Of a DNA stretch of 64,000 nt, positions 24,775-33,600 are shown piece after piece. The position numbers and the translations under genes are program-made. The notes beneath the pieces were generated by a model that made no database searches, was not told the origin of the DNA, and saw only the letters and a list, made by a program, of their open reading frames with translations. Every line of letters begins with the position of its first letter. The first letter of the stretch is position 1. Source of the stretch: Corynebacterium sp. J010B-136 (GTDB taxonomy: Bacteria > Actinomycetota > Actinomycetes > Mycobacteriales > Mycobacteriaceae); assembly GCF_002967075.1 (NCBI RefSeq), contig NZ_PUGE01000003.1:124001-188000 (forward strand), written 5' to 3'.

Positions 24775-26481
24775 TTAGGCGAGTAATTGTCGTGAGGCCA
24801 GCTCCTGATAAAGCTTGGAAGATTCCAATAGTTCTTCGTGGGTGCCACGGTCTTGGATTTGGTGCTCGTCGATGACCAAGATCTGATCGGCATCAGTAAC
24901 CGTTGAAAGTCGGTGGGCAACGATGATTACGGTCTTATCCTCTCCGGCGGCGGCAATGGCGTCGAGGATGAGTTGCTCATTTTGGGAGTCCACGGCGGAT
25001 GTCGGTTCATCGAGAACCAAGATGGGAGAGTCCATCAGCAGCATGCGTGCGAGCGCAAGTCTCTGGCGTTGACCGCCGGATAGGGAAACGCCGCGATCTC
25101 CGAGTGTCGTATCTAGTCCCTCGGCATCGGCGAAGCGGTCGCGAAGGTTGACCTGGTCTAAGGCTTCCCAGCATTGCTCATCGGTGGCGGAAGAATTAGC
25201 CAACTGGAGGTTTTCGCGCACTGTGCCAGCGAGGATTGCTGCTTCTTGTTCGACGTATCCGACCATGGACCGTACTGATTCGCGAGAAAGCGTCGACATA
25301 TCTTGATCGCCTAGGTAAATCGTGCCAGAGGTGGGGTCATAAAAGCGTTCCATCAATGCAAGCGCTGTAGATTTACCGCCTCCTGATGGTCCCACGAGCG
25401 CGGTTTTGGTGCCGGGCGCGACGGTGAAGGAGACATCGTTCAGCACTGGCTTTTTCTCGTCATAAGAAAATGACACTGAGTCGAAAGTAATGGCAGAAGA
25501 CTTGACTGCGTCTGTGCCAGTAGCATCTTCGAGGGGCTCATCCATGACAGCATTGATGCGATCAATCGCGCCCATGGCCTGGCGCACAGTTGTAATGGCG
25601 CTAAAGATGGTGCCTAGCGGCATGGACGCCATGAACATATACAGCACGAAGGAGACAAGATCGCCGACGGAGATATCACCGGTGGCAACTCGCGCGCCGC
25701 CGATACCTAAGACGATGAGGAAGGAACCTTGCAGTGCGAGCCCGGATACGGGGTTGAGCAAAGCTCCAACCTTGGCCATTTTTACGCCTTCGCGATAAGC
25801 CCTATCGGCTGATGCGTGGAGTTCTTTTTCCACGCGACCTTCCGCCCGTGAGGCACGCACCGTGCGCACGGCGACCAAGGATTTATCCATGCCGGCGCCG
25901 AGTTCACCAACGGCCTCTTGGGCACGCTTGGTGTATTTCTGCATCAAACGGGAGGCGAAAATCACTGCGATCAGGGTCAGCGCAATGACAGCGAGAACAA
26001 CGAGCAGCATCATCACGTCGATGATTGCCATCAGCGCAATAGAGCCAACAATTGTCAGCACAGAAGAGACAGCTTGCACCAGACCGCCAGTAAAAGCGGT
26101 GCGCACCAACGTTGTATCGGAGCCAACGCGGGTGACAAGGTCGCCGGTGCGGTGTTTGTCATAGGTCATAATCGGCAAGCGGAGTAAATGCGAAACCAAC
26201 TCACGCCGGGTGGCAAAGACCGCTGCTTCTGCAGTGCGGGTAAGTAAGAACCACTCCAGGCCGCTGGCTACCGACGACAACACCAAAAGCCCAATGAGTA
26301 AGGTGAGCAATGCGCCCATGGGTTGGCCGATGCTTTCAATGATTTGGTTAATCAACATCGGCTGCGCAAGGCCCATCAGTGAGCCCAAAATAGAAAAGAC
26401 TATCGCGCCGGTAAGTGCTGCTTTGTGATGTCCGAGCATCGACAGCAGGGTGCGAAATGAATGCGAAGGTTTATCTGACAC
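24775..26481 (-). CDS. ABC exporter, fused membrane and ATPase domains
   Basis: 568-aa half-transporter of the multidrug/lipid exporter class. Six membrane segments in the first ~310 residues, then the nucleotide-binding domain with Walker A GPSGGGKST, Q-loop YVEQEAA, signature LSGGQRQRLAL, Walker B ILVLDEPTS and the H-loop AHRLST. Functions as a homodimer or with another half-transporter. GTG start. It is upstream of the amidase operon but has a separate promoter between, and shares its region with the divergent lepB gene. Substrate cannot be read. Confidence 0.92.
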   Translation of the reverse strand: MSDKPSHSFRTLLSMLGHHKAALTGAIVFSILGSLMGLAQPMLINQIIESIGQPMGALLTLLIGLLVLSSVASGLEWFLLTRTAEAAVFATRRELVSHLLRLPIMTYDKHRTGDLVTRVGSDTTLVRTAFTGGLVQAVSSVLTIVGSIALMAIIDVMMLLVVLAVIALTLIAVIFASRLMQKYTKRAQEAVGELGAGMDKSLVAVRTVRASRAEGRVEKELHASADRAYREGVKMAKVGALLNPVSGLALQGSFLIVLGIGGARVATGDISVGDLVSFVLYMFMASMPLGTIFSAITTVRQAMGAIDRINAVMDEPLEDATGTDAVKSSAITFDSVSFSYDEKKPVLNDVSFTVAPGTKTALVGPSGGGKSTALALMERFYDPTSGTIYLGDQDMSTLSRESVRSMVGYVEQEAAILAGTVRENLQLANSSATDEQCWEALDQVNLRDRFADAEGLDTTLGDRGVSLSGGQRQRLALARMLLMDSPILVLDEPTSAVDSQNEQLILDAIAAAGEDKTVIIVAHRLSTVTDADQILVIDEHQIQDRGTHEELLESSKLYQELASRQLLA

Positions 26482-26532
26482 AGTTTCGAAGTCTAATCGG
26501 CGGCCAATTCAATTGCTGCTACGATCAGCGGG

Positions 26533-27261
26533 GTGAAAGACAATAACGCTGATAGCGACAAGAAGCAGTTGCCATGGATAGTTGAAACCCTTCTCATCGT
26601 GGTGGTGGTTTTGGCCGTGGTGGGCCTTCTCCAGGCGTTTGTTGGCCGGCAATACGTCATTCCATCCTCGTCGATGGAACCTACCCTGCACGGATGCGAT
26701 GGGTGCACCAATGACCGGATCTTGACGGAGAAGATTAGCTACTACGGCTCAGAGCCTGAACCCGGTGATGTGATCGTCTTCGAAGGAACCGAATCCTGGA
26801 ACGCCGGCTGGCAATCTCCGCGTTCTGATAATAGTTTCCTCGCCGCCATTCAAGAGGGGCTTAGCTATGTTTCACTTGCACCGCCAAATGAAAATAACCT
26901 GGTCAAGCGCGTTGTTGCCACCGGTGGTCAAACCGTGCAGTGCCAAGAAGGCGACCCAGCTGTCATGGTTGATGGACAGGCAATTGATCAGTCTTATGTC
27001 TTAGAGCCACCGACATACCCGGTTGATTCCGAAACCGGCTCTGATGCCTGCGGTGGTGCCTACTTTGGGCCGATTACCGTGCCTGAGGACAATGTCTTTG
27101 TCATGGGCGATAACCGCACCAACTCAGCGGATTCCCGCGCGCATTCCTTTGATGAATACCAAGGCACTATTCCTTTAGAAAATGTGCGTGGCAAGGTAGC
27201 ACTTGTCTTCTACCCATTTAGCCGCATCGGTGGAGTCGATGACCCAGAAATCCAAGGATAA
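26533..27261 (+). CDS. lepB: Signal peptidase I, copy 1
   Basis: Membrane serine protease (S26) that removes signal peptides of exported proteins. 242 aa, one N-terminal membrane segment (ETLLIVVVVLAVVGLLQAFV). Catalytic Ser47 in PSSSMEPTL and Lys125 in NNLVKRVVA; box E GDNRTNSADSRAH. GTG start. A second, closely related signal peptidase gene follows with a 23-base overlap, so the pair looks like a tandem duplication. Confidence 0.95.
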   Translation: MKDNNADSDKKQLPWIVETLLIVVVVLAVVGLLQAFVGRQYVIPSSSMEPTLHGCDGCTNDRILTEKISYYGSEPEPGDVIVFEGTESWNAGWQSPRSDNSFLAAIQEGLSYVSLAPPNENNLVKRVVATGGQTVQCQEGDPAVMVDGQAIDQSYVLEPPTYPVDSETGSDACGGAYFGPITVPEDNVFVMGDNRTNSADSRAHSFDEYQGTIPLENVRGKVALVFYPFSRIGGVDDPEIQG

Positions 27262-27958
27262 TACCTCCCGGAGTGTGTGGTCGCTGGTGTGGGAAGCTGT
27301 GCTAATTATCGGTTTAGCTTTCGCACTATTGGTCGGCACTCAAGCTTTCATCGGCAGGCCCTATGTCATTCCCTCGGCCTCGATGGAACCTACCTTGCAC
27401 GGTTGTGAGGGCTGCACCAATGACCGCATCATCGTCGAAAAGCTCAGCTACTACTTTTCAGACCCAAATCCGGGCGATGTTGTGGTCTTTGAAGGCCCCG
27501 ATGCCTGGAATGTCGGGTTTACGGTCGACCGCTCGAACAATGTCATGGTGCGCGGTGTGCAAAACCTAGTTGCTGCAGCGGGACTGCGCCCGAACACTAA
27601 GAATATTTTGGTCAAGCGCGTTATCGCGACCGAAGGCGATACCGTGCAATGCCGCGAAGGCGATCCTGGAGTCATGGTCAATGGCACCAAAACCAATGAT
27701 TCTTTCATTAAAAGCCCACCTGATATGGAAATCCCTTCCACGGTTGGCTCGGCTGAATGCGGCGGAAAGTACTTTGGCCCGCTGACCGTGCCAGAAGGAA
27801 ACCTGTTTGTCATGGGCGATAATCGCACCAATTCCTTGGATTCGCGTTATCACTTAGGCGACCAGCTACAGGGCACCATTCCCGTCTCACATGTGAAAGG
27901 GCGTGTGCGCGCTGTGTTTTACCCAAGCTTTCACTCGGTAGGTTCCGAGACGGTTTAA
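27239..27958 (+). CDS. lepB: Signal peptidase I, copy 2
   Basis: 239-aa paralogue of the preceding protein, with the same order of motifs: PSASMEPTL (Ser48), ILVKRVIA (Lys126) and GDNRTNSLDSRYH. Both share the short segment HGCxGCTNDRI after the catalytic Ser. The ATG at 27239 has GGTGGAG three bases upstream and overlaps the end of copy 1; an in-frame ATG at 27203 is further inside it and lacks a site. Both catalytic residues are kept in both copies, so both are probably active, perhaps with different substrates. Confidence 0.93.
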   Translation: MTQKSKDNTSRSVWSLVWEAVLIIGLAFALLVGTQAFIGRPYVIPSASMEPTLHGCEGCTNDRIIVEKLSYYFSDPNPGDVVVFEGPDAWNVGFTVDRSNNVMVRGVQNLVAAAGLRPNTKNILVKRVIATEGDTVQCREGDPGVMVNGTKTNDSFIKSPPDMEIPSTVGSAECGGKYFGPLTVPEGNLFVMGDNRTNSLDSRYHLGDQLQGTIPVSHVKGRVRAVFYPSFHSVGSETV

Positions 27959-27959
27959 T

Positions 27960-28631
27960 ATGCGCAAGTTGGTTCAAAAACGCACCTATGAGGTAGCACT
28001 TGCGAAAGCAGGATTGGGGCCTGTCGCGGGAGTAGATGAAGCCGGCCGTGGAGCATGTGCTGGGCCAATCACTATTGCCGCATGCATTTTGCCAGAGAAG
28101 ATCATTCCCAGCCTCAGCACCTTGACCGATAGTAAGAAGCTCACCGAAAAGCAACGGGAGCAGCTTTTTCCAGCCATTCAAAAACACGCGCTGGCCTATT
28201 CCATCGTGCATATTGACCCAGCGGATATTGATTATCACGGCATCCAGCACGCTAATGTCTCCGGGATGCGCCGTGCGGTTGCGCGGTTGGATATTCGCCC
28301 GCGGTATATCCTCACCGATGCGCTGAAAGTCTCCGGATTTACAGCGCCATACCTGCCGGTAATCGGGGGCGATTTCGCTATTCGATGCATCGCTGCCGCC
28401 TCCGTATTAGCGAAAGTCTCGCGCGACAACATCATGGAAGAGCTGGAAGAACAGTATCCCGGCTATGGCTTGGGCAAGCACAAAGGTTATGGCACTGCCA
28501 TCCATACCGAGGCGATTGAAAGACTGGGTGCCACCCAGATTCATCGGATGAGTTATTCCAACGTGGCGAAAGCACATTCACGCTTTGAAGTGACTAAAGT
28601 AAACCCAAGCACCGTCGAAGGAGAAAAATAG
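27960..28631 (+). CDS. rnhB: Ribonuclease HII
   Basis: Cleaves RNA in RNA/DNA hybrids, including single ribonucleotides in DNA. 223 aa; catalytic acidic residues in GVDEAGRGACAGP and in RYILTDALKV, plus the family stretch AAASVLAKVSRDNIM and YGLGKHKGYGT. One base separates it from lepB copy 2, and its stop overlaps the DUF2469 gene by one base, so one operon is likely. Confidence 0.95.
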   Translation: MRKLVQKRTYEVALAKAGLGPVAGVDEAGRGACAGPITIAACILPEKIIPSLSTLTDSKKLTEKQREQLFPAIQKHALAYSIVHIDPADIDYHGIQHANVSGMRRAVARLDIRPRYILTDALKVSGFTAPYLPVIGGDFAIRCIAAASVLAKVSRDNIMEELEEQYPGYGLGKHKGYGTAIHTEAIERLGATQIHRMSYSNVAKAHSRFEVTKVNPSTVEGEK

Positions 28632-28936
28632 TGAGCGCTGAAGAACTGGAAAACTACGAGGCAGAAGTAGAGCTTTCTCTCTACCGCGAGTATCGCGATG
28701 TGGTTAGTCAGTTTTCTTATGTGGTGGAAACCGAGCGCCGTTTTTACCTCGCTAATGCCGTGAAACTGATTCCGCACACCAATGGCCCAGATGTCTACTA
28801 CGAAGTACGCATGTCCGATGCTTGGGTGTGGGATATGTACCGCTCCGCGCGCTTTGTGCGCTATGTTCGTGTGATTACCTATAAGGACGTCAACATCGAA
28901 GAGCTGGATAAACCGGAATATATCCTTCCTGAATAG
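28631..28936 (+). CDS. DUF2469 family protein
   Basis: 101-aa acidic protein (MSAEELENYEAEVELSLYRE, then YRDVVSQFSYVVETERRFYL) of a family found next to rnhB and yraN in actinobacteria. No enzyme motif visible; function unknown. GTG start overlapping the rnhB stop. A terminator-like hairpin follows immediately. Confidence 0.9.
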   Translation: MSAEELENYEAEVELSLYREYRDVVSQFSYVVETERRFYLANAVKLIPHTNGPDVYYEVRMSDAWVWDMYRSARFVRYVRVITYKDVNIEELDKPEYILPE

Positions 28937-28942
28937 CAGCAC

Positions 28943-28991
28943 CTGTGGATAACTAAGCTTGTAAAACTAGTTATCCACAGTTTTGCGTTTT
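28943..28991 (+). terminator. Terminator-like hairpin with DnaA-box arms, second copy
   Basis: Perfect 13-bp inverted repeat CTGTGGATAACTA (28943-28955) / TAGTTATCCACAG (28968-28980), loop 12, followed by TTTTGCGTTTT. It ends the lepB-rnhB-DUF2469 unit. Each arm holds the exact DnaA box TTATCCACA. The arms match those at 12231-12284. Confidence 0.75.
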
Positions 28992-29055
28992 GTAGACGCA
29001 TCAATCATTGAGTTTCTTCTACCTGTGCCATGAAACTGGTTTATGACCAGTAGAA

Positions 29056-29433
29056 ATGGCAAACAGAAAGAATTCAATGATTAATAAAACCACCAGAAAA
29101 TCTGCCTTGGGCAAACGCGGGGAAAAGTTCGCTGCGGATTTCTACCGCTCCCGCGGCGCAGAAGTCATTGCAGCGAATGTTAATTACGCAGTAGGCGAGA
29201 TTGACCTTATTGTCCGCGAGAATAATGTCTTCGTCTTCGTGGAAGTTAAAACCAGAACTACGGCGAACTATGGTCTGGCGGAAGCGGTCACCCGACGCAA
29301 AATCGCTCGCATGCGCAAAGCTGCAGTGCAGTGGCTGAATGGCCGGCCGATATCTGAGGTGCGCTTTGATGTTGTAGCTTTGCTCGTCAATGGCTCATCA
29401 TTTGACCTTCAGCATTTCGAGGCGGTGAGTTAG
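29056..29433 (+). CDS. yraN: YraN (UPF0102) family nuclease-fold protein
   Basis: 125-aa protein with a restriction-endonuclease-like fold: GKRGEKFAADFYRSRGAEVI, GEIDLIVRENN and FVFVEVKTRT carry the acidic and Lys residues of the fold. Role unknown in most species. ATG 29056 gives the longest form; ATG 29077 is an alternative seven codons in. It stands directly before yifB, as in many bacteria. Confidence 0.88.
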   Translation: MANRKNSMINKTTRKSALGKRGEKFAADFYRSRGAEVIAANVNYAVGEIDLIVRENNVFVFVEVKTRTTANYGLAEAVTRRKIARMRKAAVQWLNGRPISEVRFDVVALLVNGSSFDLQHFEAVS

Positions 29434-30984
29434 ATGGCGCTGGAGTCATGCAAGACCATTGCTTTAGAAGGCGTTATCGCGCACATCGTTGATATTGAGG
29501 CGAATATTGGCGCAGGGCTTCCCGGTATTCACGTGGTGGGGCGAACAGATACAGCGATCAACGAGTCCCGCCAGCGGATCAAGACCGCCATCATCAACTC
29601 GCAATTGGCGTGGCCAAAGACCAAAATCGTGGTGTCTTTATCTCCTGCCTCGCTGCCAAAATCCGGCGCGCACTTTGACCTGCCCCTGGCTGTCGCAATT
29701 CTGTTAGCGGGGATGAAGGCGCAAGATGAGCAATTAGCTGCCGATGGGTATGCCACCTGGGGCACGGAGTCTTTTGCAGAAAAGACTGCCACCACGCTTT
29801 TCCTCGGCGAGCTCGGTCTAGACGGCAGCCTGAAACCTGTGCCGGGCATCTTATCTGCGATGGTCGCTGCGCCAAAGCACGGCTATCACACGATCGTGAT
29901 CCCGCCTGGAAACGCCGGTGAAGCCCAACTCGTTGAAGACACCCGGGTGCTCGTGGCACATAACCTGCGGGAAGTCTTCGAGTGGCTGCGCGGAAACCGG
30001 CACTTGAAAACCCCTGAGCACATACCCGCCCCGCAGCGAAATCAAACTCTAGATTTTGCCGATATCGCAGGGCAGCACGAGGCCAAATTCGCCATCGAGG
30101 TAGCCGCCGCCGGCGGGCATCACCTCATGATGATTGGACCTCCGGGTTCTGGAAAATCGATGCTGGCCGCGCGCATTCCATCTATCCTGCCGAAGTTAAG
30201 CACCGCGCAGGCTGTGGAATCAACCGCCATTCATTCGATTGCAGGTTCCATGGGAGAGATCATCGCGCATGCTCCGTTCATTTCCCCGCACGCCTCGCTT
30301 TCTCGCCCGGCTCTGTTGGGAGGAGGCAGCGGCAACCCACGTCCCGGTGTCGTTAGCCTTGCGCACAATGGAGTGCTTTTCCTTGATGAAGCCAGTGAGA
30401 TCTCCGCGGCCGTACTTGATGGCCTGCGTGCGCCTTTAGAAGATGGGGAAGTCCGCCTTGCTCGTGCGCAACGCGAAATTACCTATCCTGCGCGCTTCCA
30501 GCTGGTTATGGCTGCGAACCCGTGTCGCTGTGCCGCTGAAGACCCGTCGAAATGCGTGTGCCGGCCACAGGTGCGGCAAACTTACTTGCGCAATATCTCC
30601 GGCCCCTTGCGCGACCGCCTCGATATCGCGCTGGAGTTAACCAGCCAAGCAGCCGTACTGCATACCGATGATGAAGAAGCCTCCAGCACCATTGCGCAGC
30701 GCGTGGCCTTAGCGCGCGATAGAGCAGCTTTACGATGGCAATCCCATGGCCTTGATATCACCCACAACGCCGCGATGCCCTCGACCTATTTGCGGCGACA
30801 CTGTGCAGCTGATGAATCCGCGATGGCTTTGATGGGGGCTTATCTAGCAGAAGGACAGCTCTCGCAGCGCGGGGTAGACCGGTGCTTGAAACTGGCGTGG
30901 ACCTTATGCGATCTCGAAGGCGAAGACATTCCCAACCTCGACCACATCGCGCGAGCCCTCAATCTGCGTGGGGAGGGATTTTAA
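29434..30984 (+). CDS. comM: YifB/ComM-type Mg-chelatase-like AAA+ ATPase
   Basis: 516 aa. N-terminal ChlI-like domain (VDIEANIGAGLPGIHVVG), central AAA+ module with Walker A GPPGSGKS near residue 235 and Walker B LFLDEASE, and a C-terminal helical part with a Cys-rich NPCRCAAEDPSKCVC insert. ComM is a helicase that helps branch migration during natural transformation; with dprA next door the same role is likely here. Starts directly after the yraN stop. Confidence 0.92.
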   Translation: MALESCKTIALEGVIAHIVDIEANIGAGLPGIHVVGRTDTAINESRQRIKTAIINSQLAWPKTKIVVSLSPASLPKSGAHFDLPLAVAILLAGMKAQDEQLAADGYATWGTESFAEKTATTLFLGELGLDGSLKPVPGILSAMVAAPKHGYHTIVIPPGNAGEAQLVEDTRVLVAHNLREVFEWLRGNRHLKTPEHIPAPQRNQTLDFADIAGQHEAKFAIEVAAAGGHHLMMIGPPGSGKSMLAARIPSILPKLSTAQAVESTAIHSIAGSMGEIIAHAPFISPHASLSRPALLGGGSGNPRPGVVSLAHNGVLFLDEASEISAAVLDGLRAPLEDGEVRLARAQREITYPARFQLVMAANPCRCAAEDPSKCVCRPQVRQTYLRNISGPLRDRLDIALELTSQAAVLHTDDEEASSTIAQRVALARDRAALRWQSHGLDITHNAAMPSTYLRRHCAADESAMALMGAYLAEGQLSQRGVDRCLKLAWTLCDLEGEDIPNLDHIARALNLRGEGF

Positions 30985-30985
30985 A

Positions 30986-32149
30986 ATGTTTCTTTGCGAT
31001 ACTCCTGAGCAAGCATGGGTCTATATCAACCGGGTCGTGGAACCACCATCGCGAAATCTTGCGACATTGCTTAGCCAGCACCCAGTTGAGAAAGTCGCCT
31101 ACGGTATCTATCACCAAGAATCTTGGATTGGGCCAGTACTTGGAGAATCTGCTGCGCGCCGGGATTGGCTGCGGCAACAAGAAGACTTAGACACCCTGGC
31201 GCGCATCGGAGCGCGGCTCATCACGCCGGAAAGTACTGAGTGGCCAGATTTCGACAGAGCTTTTCGCTTCTTCGGAAATAGTGATGCACCCACAACTTTT
31301 GACCGCGAAGCAATCCCGCCTGTGTGCTTGTGGGTGCGCGGCAGACCCTTGAAAGAAACCGCAGCGCAATCAGTAGCGGTGGTGGGAACGCGCGCGATTT
31401 CGCCCTATGGCACACAAGCAACCAGAAAGGTGGTTGCTGACTTAGCCAAACACCAATGGACGATTGTCTCCGGTGGGGCATTAGGCGTTGATACTGTCGC
31501 GCACTCGGCGGCACTAGAGATGCACACCCCGACCATTGCGGTAGCTGCTTGCGGCATTGATTATGACTATCCTGCGCGCAATGCTCCGCTGTTTCATCGC
31601 ATCGCGCAGACCGGCACCTTGGTCAGCGAATTCGCGCCGGGTACCACACCGCAGCGCCACCGCTTCTTATCGCGCAATCGTCTGGTCGCTGCGATGACCG
31701 CAGGCACCGTTGTGGTGGAAGCGGCTTTTCGCTCCGGTGCGCTAAATACTCTTAACTGGGCGGAAGCTCTCGGCAAAGTCGCCATGGCCGTTCCCGGGCC
31801 GATTACCACCGCGGGCTCATTGGGTTGTCACCAGCGAATCCAAGAAAATCGCGCGCAACTGGTCACCAGTGGGGAAGAGATCCGTGAGCTCATCGGAAAG
31901 ATTGGCGAAGCCGATTCCGGCGCGCAGTATGAATTAGACTTCGCCGCCAACCCAGTGCAGTCACTATCGCGCAACGAGCTGAAAGTCTATGACGCGGTTC
32001 CAATCGATAGCGGACACACAGCCGAGGACATCGCACGCGATGCCGGCATGCGCGTTCCTTTAGTCGTCCACCTGTTGGTGATCTTGGAAAAGCAAGCGCT
32101 TATTCGGAGGGAGGGCAAAAATTGGATTAAACTTCTAAACCATGAGTAA
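30986..32149 (+). CDS. dprA: DNA processing protein DprA
   Basis: Loads RecA on incoming single-stranded DNA during transformation. 387 aa from the ATG at 30986, which has GGGAGGGA eight bases upstream; the GTG at 30968 inside comM is less likely. Rossmann-like core with VVGTRAISPYG, IVSGGALGVDTVAHSAAL and RNRLVAAMTAGTVVVEA; a C-terminal winged-helix (DMLA-like) part is visible as AEDIARDAGMRVPLVVHLLV. Overlaps xerC by 8 bases. Confidence 0.94.
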   Translation: MFLCDTPEQAWVYINRVVEPPSRNLATLLSQHPVEKVAYGIYHQESWIGPVLGESAARRDWLRQQEDLDTLARIGARLITPESTEWPDFDRAFRFFGNSDAPTTFDREAIPPVCLWVRGRPLKETAAQSVAVVGTRAISPYGTQATRKVVADLAKHQWTIVSGGALGVDTVAHSAALEMHTPTIAVAACGIDYDYPARNAPLFHRIAQTGTLVSEFAPGTTPQRHRFLSRNRLVAAMTAGTVVVEAAFRSGALNTLNWAEALGKVAMAVPGPITTAGSLGCHQRIQENRAQLVTSGEEIRELIGKIGEADSGAQYELDFAANPVQSLSRNELKVYDAVPIDSGHTAEDIARDAGMRVPLVVHLLVILEKQALIRREGKNWIKLLNHE

Positions 32150-33002
32150 TACCCAACTGGTTGAAGCTATCTATGACTTTGCCGAGCACCAGCGCCTGGT
32201 ACTCGGCAGGTCTGAAGCGACCATTAAGGGATACACCTCAGACTTGCTCGATTTGGCACAGACCATCGACAGCTTTTCTAGCTTTACTCTTCCGCGTCTA
32301 CGCAAGTGGCTTGCCGCAGCCGTTGGTGAAGGCAAAGCGCGCTCGACTCTTGCGCGGCGCACCGCTTCGGCCAAAGCCTTTTCCACTTGGGCGGTAAAAC
32401 AGGGCTATCTGCGCACCGATGAAGCTGCGAAGCTCTCAAGCCCGAAAGTTCCCAAACACCTGCCGAAGGTTTTAGACCCTAAAGAAGCCAGCGCGGCGAT
32501 GGACAATGCGAAATCTGCAGACGAGCTACACCTGGTGCGCGATACAGCCATGCTCGAGCTGCTGTACGCCACCGGCATGCGCGTATCCGAACTAACGGGC
32601 ATCGACCTGCATGACATCGACTCTTCGCGGCAGACCATTCGCGTTCTCGGCAAAGGTAACAAAGAAAGAATCGTTCCTTTCGGCGACGCTGCCAACACCG
32701 CTTTAAATGCGTGGCTTGCGCGCCGGGAGGAACTCGCCAAAGACCCCGATGCGCTATTTGTGGGCACGCGCGGAAAGCGCATCGATCAGCGGCAAGTGCG
32801 CAGGGTTGTGGAAGCTGCTGGCGAAGTCTCTCCACACGCATTGCGCCACTCGACAGCAACACACCTTCTCGAAGGCGGCGCAGATTTACGCGTAGTGCAA
32901 GAACTACTAGGCCACTCTTCGTTGCAAACCACGCAGGTCTATACCCATGTCACCTCAGAGCGGCTGAAGAAAGTCTTCAACCAGGCGCATCCACGTGCTT
33001 AA
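32142..33002 (+). CDS. xerC: Tyrosine recombinase XerC
   Basis: Site-specific recombinase that resolves chromosome dimers at dif with XerD. 286 aa, complete. Core-binding N-terminal domain, then catalytic domain with Arg147 (TGMRVSEL), Lys171 (LGKGNKER), His232 and Arg235 (HALRHS), His258 (LLGHSS) and Tyr267 (TQVYTHV). Overlaps dprA. Chromosomal housekeeping context (dprA, rpsB) argues against a phage integrase. Its stop interlocks with that of the convergent M23-like gene. Confidence 0.93.
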   Translation: MSNTQLVEAIYDFAEHQRLVLGRSEATIKGYTSDLLDLAQTIDSFSSFTLPRLRKWLAAAVGEGKARSTLARRTASAKAFSTWAVKQGYLRTDEAAKLSSPKVPKHLPKVLDPKEASAAMDNAKSADELHLVRDTAMLELLYATGMRVSELTGIDLHDIDSSRQTIRVLGKGNKERIVPFGDAANTALNAWLARREELAKDPDALFVGTRGKRIDQRQVRRVVEAAGEVSPHALRHSTATHLLEGGADLRVVQELLGHSSLQTTQVYTHVTSERLKKVFNQAHPRA

Positions 33003-33445
33003 CGGCTTAAGGGCTTAAGACGGATAGTCGGAGTAAGCAGCGAGAGGGGATTGATGTAATTGTCCTCGCCGGTGCGCGCGCCCCAATGCAGCCCCGGGTA
33101 GCCATCAAAAGAATGCCCCAGCTTGCCGATGACTTCTCCTTCGCCCACCTGCTCGCCCTGCTTTACCCACGCGTACACGGGTTGATAGGTGGTGCGAATC
33201 CCGCCATGTTGAATAGATACCGTAGGTGTTCCTGCTACCACGCCGGCAAACGCGACCGTGCCATCGCCCGCCGCAAGCACCTCATCGCCAACGCTCAAAC
33301 GAAGATCCACGCCGCGGTGTCCAGGAAGCCAATTGTGTTCCGGTGGGTCATAGGGGCGTAAAACGGAAGTTGCATAAGACGCCCCGGTGGTGGGGTCCAC
33401 CCACGCGAGGAGAAAAGGAATAAACAAAAACCATATTTTTCGCAT
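32999..33445 (-). CDS. Exported LytM/M23-like protein, degenerate active site
   Basis: 148 aa. N-terminal hydrophobic segment (IWFLFIPFLLAWV) looks like a signal peptide or anchor. LytM fold with HRGVDL (His43, Asp47) for the first zinc ligands and PGLHWGAR for the second. The usual HxH is G-L-H here (Gly118, His120): the His that assists catalysis is missing while the zinc-binding His is kept. It may bind peptidoglycan or activate another hydrolase rather than cut; a weak hydrolase is also possible. Convergent with xerC, divergent from rpsB. Confidence 0.82.
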   Translation of the reverse strand: MRKIWFLFIPFLLAWVDPTTGASYATSVLRPYDPPEHNWLPGHRGVDLRLSVGDEVLAAGDGTVAFAGVVAGTPTVSIQHGGIRTTYQPVYAWVKQGEQVGEGEVIGKLGHSFDGYPGLHWGARTGEDNYINPLSLLTPTIRLKPLSR

Positions 33446-33505
33446 GGTTTAAGCCTGATTTAGCAGTGAGCAAATGGCCAGGGGAACATCGACAAGCACT
33501 GCGAA

Positions 33506-33561
33506 ATTGTGGATAACTTGGCCAACTATATGACGGGGCAACAAAATATTGTGGACAACTT
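33506..33561 (+). repeat. Two DnaA-box direct repeats, 42 bp apart
   Basis: ATTGTGGATAACTT (33506-33519) and ATTGTGGACAACTT (33548-33561) differ by one base. Their cores are TTATCCACA and TTGTCCACA on the minus strand, the classic and the actinobacterial DnaA boxes. The 42-bp step equals four helical turns, so both face one side. The second ends 10 bases before the rpsB -35 box. Confidence 0.65.
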
Positions 33562-33571
33562 TCGTCCCGGT

Positions 33572-33600
33572 TTGATAAGTGGGCAGGTTCTGTCTAAACT
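33572..33600 (+). promoter_or_regulatory. Predicted rpsB promoter
   Basis: TTGATA (33572-33577), 17-base spacer, TAAACT (33595-33600): near-consensus sigma-A promoter. Transcription from about 33607 gives a 150-nt leader. Confidence 0.72.

Noticed and set aside
32142-33002. Phage integrase as an alternative for the tyrosine recombinase
   Set aside because: Length, motifs and overlap with dprA fit XerC; no att-like repeats or phage genes around.
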